8,216 bases of DNA from Alcaligenaceae bacterium UBA6179 (GCA_002422175.1 DITR01000077.1:12093-20308), one strand, 5' to 3'. Shown: positions 1 to 7,061, counted from the stretch's first letter. A program made the numbers and translations. The notes: generated by a model from the sequence alone, not told the origin.

Positions 1-431
1 GGCCAAGTTGACACAGTAAATACTCCTTGAACACCAAAATATTCATGAGTACTGATTGATTCGGCAAACTCAGGCCACGCAATGACTGCTAATGCCATAA
101 ACAAAAAACTACCCACCACAACATTTAAAATTTCAAGACACTGCGCAACCTTAGGTATTTTATTTTTTAATATTCGTAATAAAAAATCTGACCTCGTCAT
201 GCGTCCTGCACAAATAGCCGCCGCAATTTGAAGAAATACAATTGAGGCTACCGACCTAGCCGCAAATTCAGCCACACCTGTTATGGGCAAATTAAGAAAG
301 TTTCGACCCACTACATCGGCAACAACAAGTAACATCATGCCGAAAATCCATACTGTCCCGACTGCAGCCAAGATATTTGCAGGTGTTTGCAGCAAATTAT
401 TATCGTTCGTTGCTTCTGCTTGGCTTTCCAT
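1..431 (-). CDS. dctQ: TRAP transporter small permease subunit (DctQ family), C-terminus cut by window edge
   Basis: The minus-strand frame is open from ATG at 431-429 to the left edge and gives 143 residues with no stop. Residues 18-40 and 52-75 are hydrophobic helices, and a third spans about 100-120. The sequence DVVGRNFLNLPITGVAE (39-55) is the typical end of helix 1 and start of helix 2 in DctQ proteins, and a basic stretch with GRMTRSDF (76-83) follows. Small permeases normally have four membrane helices, so the last helix is missing here. In the family, DctQ pairs with the large permease DctM for sodium-driven uptake of a solute delivered by the periplasmic binding protein. The binding-protein gene lies 127 nt upstream on the same strand, and dctM is expected beyond the edge. 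The Shine-Dalgarno upstream of the ATG is weak. The family call is firm; the substrate is unknown. Confidence 0.88.
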   Translation of the reverse strand, partial: MESQAEATNDNNLLQTPANILAAVGTVWIFGMMLLVVADVVGRNFLNLPITGVAEFAARSVASIVFLQIAAAICAGRMTRSDFLLRILKNKIPKVAQCLEILNVVVGSFLFMALAVIAWPEFAESISTHEYFGVQGVFTVSTW

Positions 432-558
432 TTAGGTATCCGTTCAATGGGTAGTAAGTGCAGTAATTAAATACCCCTCGCTCTGAATGAAACCCTTATA
501 AATTAAAAAAACTTAATTCTAAGAGTCTCGATCAAAGCGATGGGCAGGATATGGTGGT

Positions 559-1629
559 TTACTTGTTTTCTTGATCCCAATTACGCAGTGGTGTTACGCC
601 ACGGCTACGTAATTCTTCAAAATAAGCTTTCAAAACAATCTTACCGTTATCGCCTGTTGCTTCGATCCAAGGGCCAACAAGGTTAGGCAAACCATTTACC
701 CATTTCATCTTCTCTTCTTGAGGCAATGAAGTAACAGTTAACCCATCAGCTTTCATTTTTTCTAATGCGGCTTTAGAGGTAACCGTTACATGTTCCCCGT
801 GTGCTTTTGAAGTCGCTTTGCCTGCCAACACCATGGCCTCTTGAACAGGTTTGGGTAGCTTATCGAAGAATTTTTTATTTGCAGCCACACTACCGAAATA
901 CATGGCGCCAATATCAACCAGGGTGAGGTTTTTCGCCACTTCATTTACACGTGCAGGGCCAATACCACTGGCAAAGGAAAGTGCGCCTTGTGTCACACCC
1001 GTTTGAATATTCGTGTAATAGGTTGTCAATGCACCATCAACTGGAGTTGCGCCTGTATCACGTAACCAGTTCGCTGAAGTGCCTGGCGCATTAATTTTTT
1101 TATTCTGTAAATCGGCCATCGTTTTTATTGGGAACGTCGCATACACATCGTAGCTATCAGTGATCAAAGAAGATAAAGGTACGAGGTTTTGATCAGCCCA
1201 GCTCTTTTGTAAAGCAGGTAACGTGGTGTTGAGTTTGTCGAAAATTTCGATCAACATCTCGTGATTTGTTGTTGCAAAAGGGGTGAAGTAGGTCACGTTT
1301 TGTAACGGCATGGCTGAGTTTTCCCAGACAGTACCAACCATTCCGATATCAACAATACCGTCACGAACAGCTGCGCGTGTATCCGTAAATTTATAAAGCG
1401 TGCCACCATATGATTCACGCCAATTAATCTCATATTTAGCCCCCCCTTCTTTCAAGATGCGATCAACCGTTGGTTGAAAGACACCCTTCATTGCAAAGGC
1501 CCATATATTCGTAGTCGGATGGCTTGAACCGATATTGACGGTAATTTTCTGTTGAGCATTGACGTTAACTGATGCAAATGTTGCGCTTAACACTACAGCA
1601 CAGGCTAATACTGTTTTAATTCGTTTCAT
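559..1629 (-). CDS. dctP: TRAP transporter solute-binding protein (DctP/TAXI-like periplasmic receptor)
   Basis: The product has 356 residues. A Sec signal peptide is visible: basic MKRIK, a hydrophobic core, then VNVNA before QQ, so cleavage is likely after residue 25. The mature protein begins KITVNIGSSHPTTN, a usual first strand of periplasmic binding proteins. The conserved second-lobe segment runs KKINAPGTSANWLRDTGATPV (177-197), followed by an IQTGV (208-212) turn as in DctP proteins. Characterised members such as SiaP have KLRVP at the first motif, where the Arg binds the ligand carboxylate; here the aligned residue is N180, so the ligand may be held differently. A good Shine-Dalgarno (GGAG, 1635-1638) precedes the ATG by 5 nt. 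The tetR stop is only 24 nt upstream, so tetR, dctP and dctQ are likely co-transcribed. The protein probably captures the hydroxylase substrate in the periplasm (inference). Confidence 0.9.
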   Translation of the reverse strand: MKRIKTVLACAVVLSATFASVNVNAQQKITVNIGSSHPTTNIWAFAMKGVFQPTVDRILKEGGAKYEINWRESYGGTLYKFTDTRAAVRDGIVDIGMVGTVWENSAMPLQNVTYFTPFATTNHEMLIEIFDKLNTTLPALQKSWADQNLVPLSSLITDSYDVYATFPIKTMADLQNKKINAPGTSANWLRDTGATPVDGALTTYYTNIQTGVTQGALSFASGIGPARVNEVAKNLTLVDIGAMYFGSVAANKKFFDKLPKPVQEAMVLAGKATSKAHGEHVTVTSKAALEKMKADGLTVTSLPQEEKMKWVNGLPNLVGPWIEATGDNGKIVLKAYFEELRSRGVTPLRNWDQENK

Positions 1630-1653
1630 GATGTCTCCAAAATATGTAATCGG

Positions 1654-2454
1654 CTATGCTGCCGCATTTCGATTGAATTTTTCACCCTTTTGGGCTAACT
1701 TTGCTATCTCCATCGAGTTCCTTTTTATTGAGACTCGTTGGTTCCTTTCACGCGACTCTTCTGGCCCGCTCTTATCATTAAAAATTTCTTTGCTAGAAAT
1801 TAAATATGCTCTAACTCGATCACGTATTAACGATTCCTCGTATGTATCGGGTGTTGTTTCGTTATAAACGCCTTGTTGGTAGATCCAGCGACGCATCGTG
1901 ATATAGAAAAAACCACCATGTAAACCCATCAACAATTCCATTTCTCTTTTGGTGGGTTTGGCGCGACTCACCACATTGCGACTTAAGCGCGTCTCTCTGA
2001 TCAAACGTGGGAACAAACGTTTTCTTAGCAACGCAAAAAAACGATCTGTAATGGTGTGATCAGACAAACCTGAATAGACAAGAATTCTGACAAAATCACT
2101 ATTTAATGTGACATTCACATATTCTGTGTAAAAGACTGTTAGTTTTTCTTCTGGCGTGAGCGAGTCACTATCGAGAATGTCGTCCCATTCGTTGCGCCAA
2201 CGACCTTCAAATACCTCTAAGTAAACGCGGTTAATCAAATCTTGTTTAGTTGGGAAATAGTGATAAAGCAGTGCATGCGTTATACCAATACTTTTTGCTA
2301 GGTCGCGCAATTGACCGCCCATGCCGTTTAAAGCAAAAAACTGAATGGCACCCTCAACGATTTGTCGTTCGCGTTCGGCAACACTCATCCTGCGTCGTAT
2401 AGGTGCTTTGCTTACTTTTATTTGAGTTGAGTCAGGGTTTTTCAGGATACTCAC
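1654..2454 (-). CDS. TetR/AcrR-family transcriptional regulator
   Basis: With the GTG start at 2454 the product has 266 residues. The N-terminal DNA-binding domain is clear: RRMSVAERERQIVEGAIQFF (21-40) forms helix 1, and LRDLAKSIGITHALLYHYFPTKQDLI (49-74) holds the helix-turn-helix with the family's YHYFPTKQDL ending. Residues about 85-220 are the helical ligand-binding and dimerisation domain. A basic tail (about 230-266) is longer than in most TetR proteins. The start is uncertain. ATG at 2388 (244 aa) is the only ATG, but it has no spaced Shine-Dalgarno and cuts off basic residues usually present before helix 1. The frame also stays open to a TTG at 2565, which would put the operators inside the gene and overlap coxG. 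The gene is divergent from the hydroxylase operon and leads the TRAP genes, so it probably controls both and itself. Confidence 0.85.
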   Translation of the reverse strand: MSILKNPDSTQIKVSKAPIRRRMSVAERERQIVEGAIQFFALNGMGGQLRDLAKSIGITHALLYHYFPTKQDLINRVYLEVFEGRWRNEWDDILDSDSLTPEEKLTVFYTEYVNVTLNSDFVRILVYSGLSDHTITDRFFALLRKRLFPRLIRETRLSRNVVSRAKPTKREMELLMGLHGGFFYITMRRWIYQQGVYNETTPDTYEESLIRDRVRAYLISSKEIFNDKSGPEESRERNQRVSIKRNSMEIAKLAQKGEKFNRNAAA

Positions 2455-2458
2455 ACTA

Positions 2459-2474
2459 TTTACCAAAAGGTTAA
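2459..2474. promoter_or_regulatory. Putative TetR operator, box 1
   Basis: TTTACCAAAAGGTTAA is an imperfect palindrome: arm TTTACC against TTAACC (5 of 6 match) around AAAA. Its size suits a TetR dimer. It lies just before the GTG start of tetR and overlaps the -35 of the rightward promoter, so binding would block both directions. It matches box 2 at 13 of 16 positions on the same strand. Binding by the adjacent TetR protein is inferred from position and symmetry only. Confidence 0.55.
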
Positions 2475-2487
2475 TGACGTTTATTAT
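2459..2487 (+). promoter_or_regulatory. Putative sigma70-type promoter for the coxGMSL-like operon
   Basis: A -35-like TTTACC (2459-2464; 4 of 6 to TTGACA) and a -10-like TATTAT (2482-2487; 5 of 6 to TATAAT) are separated by 17 bp. Transcription would start near 2494, giving a leader of about 47 nt before coxG. Box 1 covers the -35 and box 2 covers the predicted start site, as expected for a repressed promoter. The region is AT-rich, so a chance match is possible. Confidence 0.45.
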
Positions 2488-2489
2488 TG

Positions 2490-2505
2490 TTAACCAAAAA
2501 GTAAA
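2490..2505. promoter_or_regulatory. Putative TetR operator, box 2
   Basis: TTAACCAAAAAGTAAA is a second copy of the box 1 motif. Its own symmetry is weaker (TTAACC against TTTACT, 4 of 6). Centre-to-centre distance from box 1 is 31 bp, about three helical turns, so two dimers would sit on the same face of the DNA. The two boxes also form a larger inverted repeat (2458-2474 against 2490-2506, 12 of 17 positions). It overlaps the predicted transcription start of the rightward operon. Confidence 0.5.
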
Positions 2506-2540
2506 TAAAGAGCACCCGTGAAAACCCGAGGATTCAGCAC

Positions 2541-3224
2541 ATGGAATTAAAAGGCGACATACCAATCAACGCCAATCGTGAAAAAGTTTGGCAAGGTTTG
2601 AACGATACGCAACTGCTCATGCGTTGCATACCCGGTTGCGAAAGCATGGAAGAAATAAGCCCAAATGAACGTCAGGCGACAGTCAAAGTTAAGATTGGTC
2701 CGGTCAGGGCACGCTTTGCGGGCAAAGTCAAAATGATCGATATTCACCCACTAGAAGGTTATACCTTGATGTTTGAAGGGTCAGGTGGCGCGGCGGGTAT
2801 GGCCAAGGGGCAATCTGTCGTGACGTTAATTGATGAGGGTCATACAACACGTTTAAGTTATACCGTTCAGGCATCAATTGGCGGCAAGTTGGGGCAAGTG
2901 GGGGGTCGAATGATCGACGCGGCAGCAAAGCAAATTGCCGACCAGTTTTTTGCTGTCTTTCAAACAGAATTATCGGGTGCAAAATCTGAGCCTGCAGTTG
3001 AACTGAAGCCCAACACTGAGTCAACATCTACTGACGACAAGCAACAAATAAATATACCAACACAAGCACACCAATCATCTGCTCAACACGAACGTTCTTT
3101 ATTACTTAGAGCAACCCCTCAAGCTACTCAATCGACACAGGGTGAGTCAGTTCGTATGACATGGTTTATTTTGGGTGTTCTGTCGACAGCTTTTGGCGTT
3201 TGGCTCGGTCATCTTATTAGCTAA
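2541..3224 (+). CDS. coxG: CoxG-like SRPBCC-domain protein with C-terminal membrane anchor
   Basis: The product has 227 residues. Residues 1-147 are a CoxG-type SRPBCC (START-like) domain: MELKGDIPINANREKVWQGL, then LLMRCIPGCESMEEI, a KVKIGPVRARFAGKV strand (49-63), GSGGAAGMAKGQS (80-92), and a long C-terminal helix with GGRMIDAAAKQIADQFF (121-137). A polar linker rich in Ser, Thr and Gln follows (148-205). The last 22 residues, from MTWFILGV to WLGHLIS, form one transmembrane helix. In Oligotropha, CoxG is reported to recruit CO dehydrogenase to the cytoplasmic membrane; here it probably tethers the hydroxylase encoded downstream to the respiratory chain (inference). The ATG at 2541 has a good Shine-Dalgarno (GAGGA, 2528-2532). 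It is the first gene of the operon, with 13 nt to the next. Confidence 0.87.
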   Translation: MELKGDIPINANREKVWQGLNDTQLLMRCIPGCESMEEISPNERQATVKVKIGPVRARFAGKVKMIDIHPLEGYTLMFEGSGGAAGMAKGQSVVTLIDEGHTTRLSYTVQASIGGKLGQVGGRMIDAAAKQIADQFFAVFQTELSGAKSEPAVELKPNTESTSTDDKQQINIPTQAHQSSAQHERSLLLRATPQATQSTQGESVRMTWFILGVLSTAFGVWLGHLIS

Positions 3225-3237
3225 TTAAGGAAAGAAA

Positions 3238-4104
3238 TTGAAATCAGCCCTTTTTGATTACGTCAAACCTAAATCGATCACTCAAGCGATTGCGCTATTG
3301 CAAGAACATGGTGATGATGCGCGTATTTTAGCCGGTGGGCAGACGTTAATTGCAACCCTTAATATGCGCCTTTCAGACCCCTCACTCATTATTGATATTA
3401 CAGGTCTTGATACGTTACAAGGTATCCGTTTTCAGGGTGAGCATATACGTATCGGCGCATTGGTGACACACACTGAAATTGAATATGATGATTTGATCAA
3501 AAAACATGTGCCCTTACTGACGACAGCAGCGCCATATATCGCTCATCGGGCGATACGTAATCGGGGCACCTGGGGCGGTTCTATTGCCTACGCAGACCCC
3601 GCTGCTGAATGGCCAACCTGTCTGTTGGCTTTGAACGGTATTGTTATTGTTCAAGGGCCAGAGGGTGAGCGTCGTATTTCAGCTGACGATTTTTTCATTG
3701 GCTTGTACATGACAGCCCTTGAGCCAGATGAAATTATCATTGCATGCGAAATACCCATTGCCAGCACGACGCACTGGTTTGCATTTGAAGAACTCGCACG
3801 CCGCCACGGCGATTATGCAATCGTTGGTATGTCTGCAGTCGGTGATCAAATAGGTCACACGTTGAACAATCTTAGAATTGTTTTGCTCGGTGTTGACACC
3901 ACACCGATTCGCGCGTTTAAAACTGAACATATGCTTGAGGGCAAATCTCTAGATGATGCTTTGATCGAGGTGGCAGTTCAGTGCTTGCGCGATGAAATTG
4001 ACCCACTACCCGATTTGACCAACACCCCCGATACAAAACGTCATTTGGCGACTGTGCTTTTAAAACGTCTTTTAGCCAAAGCACAATATAAGCAGGAGAT
4101 TTAA
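3238..4104 (+). CDS. coxM: FAD-binding medium subunit of a molybdenum hydroxylase (CoxM-like)
   Basis: The product has 288 residues, the normal length for this subunit. It opens FDYVKPKSITQAIALL and has the two FAD-binding motifs: LAGGQTLIATLNMRL (31-45) and IRNRGTWGGSIAYADPAAEWP (106-126), with T111-G113-G114 at the pyrophosphate-binding turn. FEELARRHGDYAIVG (183-197) is the usual region before the C-terminal CO_deh_flav_C domain. The FAD here passes electrons from the iron-sulfur subunit to an acceptor, quinone or otherwise. The start is TTG at 3238, supported by AAGGA (3227-3231) six nt upstream and by the lack of an ATG before the FAD motif. The coxS-like start follows one nt after its stop, so translation is probably coupled. 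Confidence 0.92.
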   Translation: MKSALFDYVKPKSITQAIALLQEHGDDARILAGGQTLIATLNMRLSDPSLIIDITGLDTLQGIRFQGEHIRIGALVTHTEIEYDDLIKKHVPLLTTAAPYIAHRAIRNRGTWGGSIAYADPAAEWPTCLLALNGIVIVQGPEGERRISADDFFIGLYMTALEPDEIIIACEIPIASTTHWFAFEELARRHGDYAIVGMSAVGDQIGHTLNNLRIVLLGVDTTPIRAFKTEHMLEGKSLDDALIEVAVQCLRDEIDPLPDLTNTPDTKRHLATVLLKRLLAKAQYKQEI

Positions 4105-4105
4105 C

Positions 4106-4585
4106 GTGAACAATTTGTACCCCATCACAGTGACTGTTAATGGTAGCAAACACAGTTTTAATGTTGAACCGAGAATGCATTTAGTCGATTTTCTGCGTGA
4201 AAACCTTGCACTTAAAGGTAGCCATTTAGGATGTGAGCACGGCGTATGCGGTGCATGTACAGTTGAGTTAAACGGTCAAATTGTTCGAGGCTGTTTAACA
4301 TTGGCTGTTCAAGCAGATGGCTCCACAGTTAATACAATTGAAGGGTCTAGTGAGTCTGGCGCCTTAGAAGATCTTCGTGCAGCATTTATTCGTCGCAATG
4401 CCTTGCAGTGCGGGTTTTGTACATCCGGGGTTTTGATGGCAGCCAAAGAGCTGGTTGAACAAAAACCTGATGCAACACGTTCAGACGTGCGTGAATGGAT
4501 CTCTGGCAATTACTGTCGATGCACCGGTTACCAAGCCATTGTTGATGCAATTTGCGACGTACTGATATCACGAAAGGGGTTTTAA
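4106..4585 (+). CDS. coxS: Two-[2Fe-2S] small subunit of a molybdenum hydroxylase (CoxS-like)
   Basis: The product has 159 residues, typical length. The N-terminal plant-type ferredoxin domain carries C43, C48, C51 and C63 (LGCEHGVCGACTVEL then GCL). The helical C-terminal domain carries C102 and C105 (QCGFCTSG) and C137 and C139 (NYCRCTGY). All eight cluster ligands are present, so the electron path from the molybdenum site to FAD should be intact. The start is GTG at 4106 with AGGAG (4094-4098) seven nt upstream. The gene sits one nt after the FAD subunit stop and one nt before the large subunit ATG. It belongs to the xanthine oxidase-family small subunits; by sequence alone it does not reveal the substrate. 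Confidence 0.95.
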   Translation: MNNLYPITVTVNGSKHSFNVEPRMHLVDFLRENLALKGSHLGCEHGVCGACTVELNGQIVRGCLTLAVQADGSTVNTIEGSSESGALEDLRAAFIRRNALQCGFCTSGVLMAAKELVEQKPDATRSDVREWISGNYCRCTGYQAIVDAICDVLISRKGF

Positions 4586-4586
4586 A

Positions 4587-7001
4587 ATGAAAGTTGAAAT
4601 TTTAAATCTTGAGCCAGGCGTTGAGAAAACAGCGCCGCTCGCACCTGTCACTGAAGATTCGCGTTATATCGGCGTTTCAGTTCCCAGAGGGGGTATAGAG
4701 CGTTTAACACAAGGTTTAGGTCAGTATATTGATGACATTGAAATACCTCGAATGCTACATGTTGTTTATTGGCGTAGCCCCATTGCGCACATGCGCATTA
4801 ATAAAATAAATACCCACGCTGCGAAAGCGATGCCGGGTGTTGTACTGATTGCTGATGGCCATGATATTGCAAAGGTCTGCAAGCCATGGGTGGCAACGCT
4901 AAGTCATTTGGCTGGCATGAAATCAGCCCCTCAATACCCCCTAGCGCTCGACCGAGCATGCTGGCAAGGTGAGCCTGTCGTGGCTGTTGTTGCTGAAACC
5001 AGAGCTCAAGCTGAAGATGCGCTACAACTCATTGAAGTCGACTATGAAGAATTGCCGGCAACGATTGATATGGAAACAGCTTTAGACGCATCCACCCCAA
5101 TCATTCACCCTGACCTTGGCGACAACCTGTGTTTTACACGAATCCTTAATGTGGGTGAAGTTGATCGCATATTTAGTGAAGCAGACTTCGTCGCTGAAGC
5201 CACGATGGAATTTGGTCGACATACGGGCGTTACGCTTGAACCCAGAGGCCAAATTGCACACTGGAACCCTGCCGAACAACGACTAACGGTTTACCACTCG
5301 TTTCAAGCGCCACACATGATGCAAGATCTTTATGGCCGACAATTTGACTTACCTGCGCAAGCTGTTCGTGTCATATGTAAGGATGTGGGCGGGTCTTTTG
5401 GCATTAAAGTTCATGCATACCCTGATGATTTTGCAACGGTGGCGCTATCAATTATGTTGGGTCGTCCAGTAAAGTTTATGGCAGATCGGCTAGAAAGTTT
5501 TACTAGTGATATTCATGCGCGCCATCATCTCGTTAAGGGTCGTATTGCTGTGAATAAAGATGGTGAAATTCTTGGGTTCGAAATGAACGATTTAACAGGC
5601 ATAGGGCCCTATTCAATGTTTCCGCGCACCAGTGCGATTGAAGGTAATCAAGTTGTTAACTTGGTAGGTGGCCCTTATAAACATAAACATTATCGCGCCA
5701 AGCTTGATGTCGTGTTTCAAAATAAGACCCCAACCTGCCAATATCGCGGTGTGGGTCACCCTATAGCCTGTGCGGTCACTGAAGCTTTGGTTGATTTGGC
5801 AGCAGAAAAAATTGGAATGGATCCCTTAAAAATTCGTCAATTGAACGTTATTCCTGATGATGCGTATCCAACAGAAGGGGCTTCAGGCATCAAACTTGAA
5901 ATTCTTTCACATGAAATGAGTTTAAGAACGTTACGTGAAATGATGAATTACGACGCACTGAGAGCGGAGCAAAATTCGCTTCGCAAAAAAGGTGTTTATC
6001 GCGGCATTGGTCTTGCAACAGTGATTGAGCTCACTAACCCGAGCGCTGCGTTTTACGGCGTAGGTGGTGCCCGCATCGCCTCTCAAGATGGGGCAACGAT
6101 TCGTCTTGACCCTGAAGGGGACATTACAGTGATGATTGGGGTTGGCGAGCAAGGGCAGGGTACAGAAGGTATTTATCGACAAATTGCTGCAGATGCCGTC
6201 GGTGTAAATGTATCAAAAGTACGCGTTCTTACAGGCGATACCGATACAACCCCATATGGTGGGGGTACTTGGGCATCACGCGGAGCAGGCATTGGTGGCG
6301 AAGCTGTTCTCTTAGCTGGTCAGGCGCTTCGTCAAAATATTTTACTTGTTGCTGCAGCGATTCTTAAGCGTGTGTCAACTGGCATGTTGGTTCGCCGCGA
6401 TCATGTGGTTGATGCCCAAACAGAAGAATCATTGATTTCTTTGCAAGAGTTAGGCCGCATTGCGTACTTTCGATCAGATACCTTACCAAAAGATTTCACG
6501 CCAGAGCTCATGGTGACTCGACACTACGCGCAACGTGATTTTCCGTTTATTTTTACCAATGGCATTCAGGCCTCTTATGTAGAGGTTGATATTGAAACGG
6601 GGTTTGTAAAACTATTGAATCATTGGGCAGTCGAAGACTGTGGCCGAGTCCTCAACCCCATGCTGGTAGATGAACAAATGCGTGGGGCAATTGTTCAAGG
6701 TATTGGCGGTGCACTTTATGAGGAATGTTTGTACGATGATAGCGGTTCAATGATCAACGCCAGTATGGCTGACTATTTGGTGCCCATGGCCTGTGAAATG
6801 CCCGATATAGAAGTTGCACACATTCAAACGCCTACAGCCACATCAAAATTAGGTGCTAAAGGCGCAGGCGAGGCAGGCACGGCAGGTGCGCCGGCTGCGG
6901 TTATGAATGCTATTAATGATGCACTGGCACCTTTTAAAACGCACGTTCATTCACAACCCATTACTCCTCAGAAAATATTGCAAGCGTTGGGTAAAGTATG
7001 A
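4587..7001 (+). CDS. Molybdopterin-binding catalytic subunit of a xanthine oxidase-family hydroxylase (CoxL-like, not a CO dehydrogenase)
   Basis: The product has 804 residues, close to the roughly 809 of CoxL. The N-terminal a/b hammerhead domain (about 33-160; RLTQGLGQYIDD to VDYEELPA) precedes the molybdenum cofactor domains. Visible cofactor and active-site features are SFQAPH with Q240, GGSFGIK (268-274), the loop QYRGVGHP (385-392), GEQGQGTE (520-527), and GAKGAGEAG (756-764) with E762 as the expected catalytic Glu. Aligned by position to CoxL, G388 replaces the Cys that forms the Cu-Mo centre, and the loop is also unlike AYRGAGR of form II. The enzyme should therefore have a mononuclear Mo site and hydroxylate or oxidise an organic substrate with water. 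The substrate is not identifiable; N-heterocycles, aldehydes or aromatic acids are all possible. The Shine-Dalgarno GAAAGGGG (4572-4579) lies just upstream. No XdhC or CoxDEF maturation gene is in the window. Confidence 0.93.
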   Translation: MKVEILNLEPGVEKTAPLAPVTEDSRYIGVSVPRGGIERLTQGLGQYIDDIEIPRMLHVVYWRSPIAHMRINKINTHAAKAMPGVVLIADGHDIAKVCKPWVATLSHLAGMKSAPQYPLALDRACWQGEPVVAVVAETRAQAEDALQLIEVDYEELPATIDMETALDASTPIIHPDLGDNLCFTRILNVGEVDRIFSEADFVAEATMEFGRHTGVTLEPRGQIAHWNPAEQRLTVYHSFQAPHMMQDLYGRQFDLPAQAVRVICKDVGGSFGIKVHAYPDDFATVALSIMLGRPVKFMADRLESFTSDIHARHHLVKGRIAVNKDGEILGFEMNDLTGIGPYSMFPRTSAIEGNQVVNLVGGPYKHKHYRAKLDVVFQNKTPTCQYRGVGHPIACAVTEALVDLAAEKIGMDPLKIRQLNVIPDDAYPTEGASGIKLEILSHEMSLRTLREMMNYDALRAEQNSLRKKGVYRGIGLATVIELTNPSAAFYGVGGARIASQDGATIRLDPEGDITVMIGVGEQGQGTEGIYRQIAADAVGVNVSKVRVLTGDTDTTPYGGGTWASRGAGIGGEAVLLAGQALRQNILLVAAAILKRVSTGMLVRRDHVVDAQTEESLISLQELGRIAYFRSDTLPKDFTPELMVTRHYAQRDFPFIFTNGIQASYVEVDIETGFVKLLNHWAVEDCGRVLNPMLVDEQMRGAIVQGIGGALYEECLYDDSGSMINASMADYLVPMACEMPDIEVAHIQTPTATSKLGAKGAGEAGTAGAPAAVMNAINDALAPFKTHVHSQPITPQKILQALGKV

Positions 7002-7055
7002 AAAAGTACAATAATTTATTTGCTTTATGCATCATCGTGTTGAATAAATAAACTT

Positions 7056-7061
7056 TATACT
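7056..7061 (+). promoter_or_regulatory. -10-like hexamer directly before the HEPN toxin gene
   Basis: TATACT matches TATAAT at 5 of 6 positions and ends six nt before the ATG at 7068. A start point at the normal distance would fall on or next to the A of the ATG. No convincing -35 is present at 17 bp, and TTGAAT (7040-7045) is too close. There is no Shine-Dalgarno before the ATG. The site is AT-rich, so a chance match is possible. Confidence 0.3.

Noticed and set aside
1559..1867. Plus-strand open frame of 102 codons
   Set aside because: It lies across the end of tetR and the start of dctP, both strong minus-strand genes, and its translation resembles no family.
2455..2565. Extended tetR start at TTG 2565
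   Set aside because: The extra residues are unlike TetR N-termini, overlap the start of coxG and would include the two palindromic boxes.
2547..3027. Minus-strand open frames opposite the coxG-like gene
   Set aside because: They are antisense to a well-supported gene, have no recognisable domain and no sensible ribosome binding site.
4587..7001. Aerobic CO dehydrogenase large subunit
   Set aside because: The loop is QYRGVGHP, with Gly where form I has the copper-binding Cys, and it does not match form II AYRGAGR either. The operon resembles cox genes in layout only.
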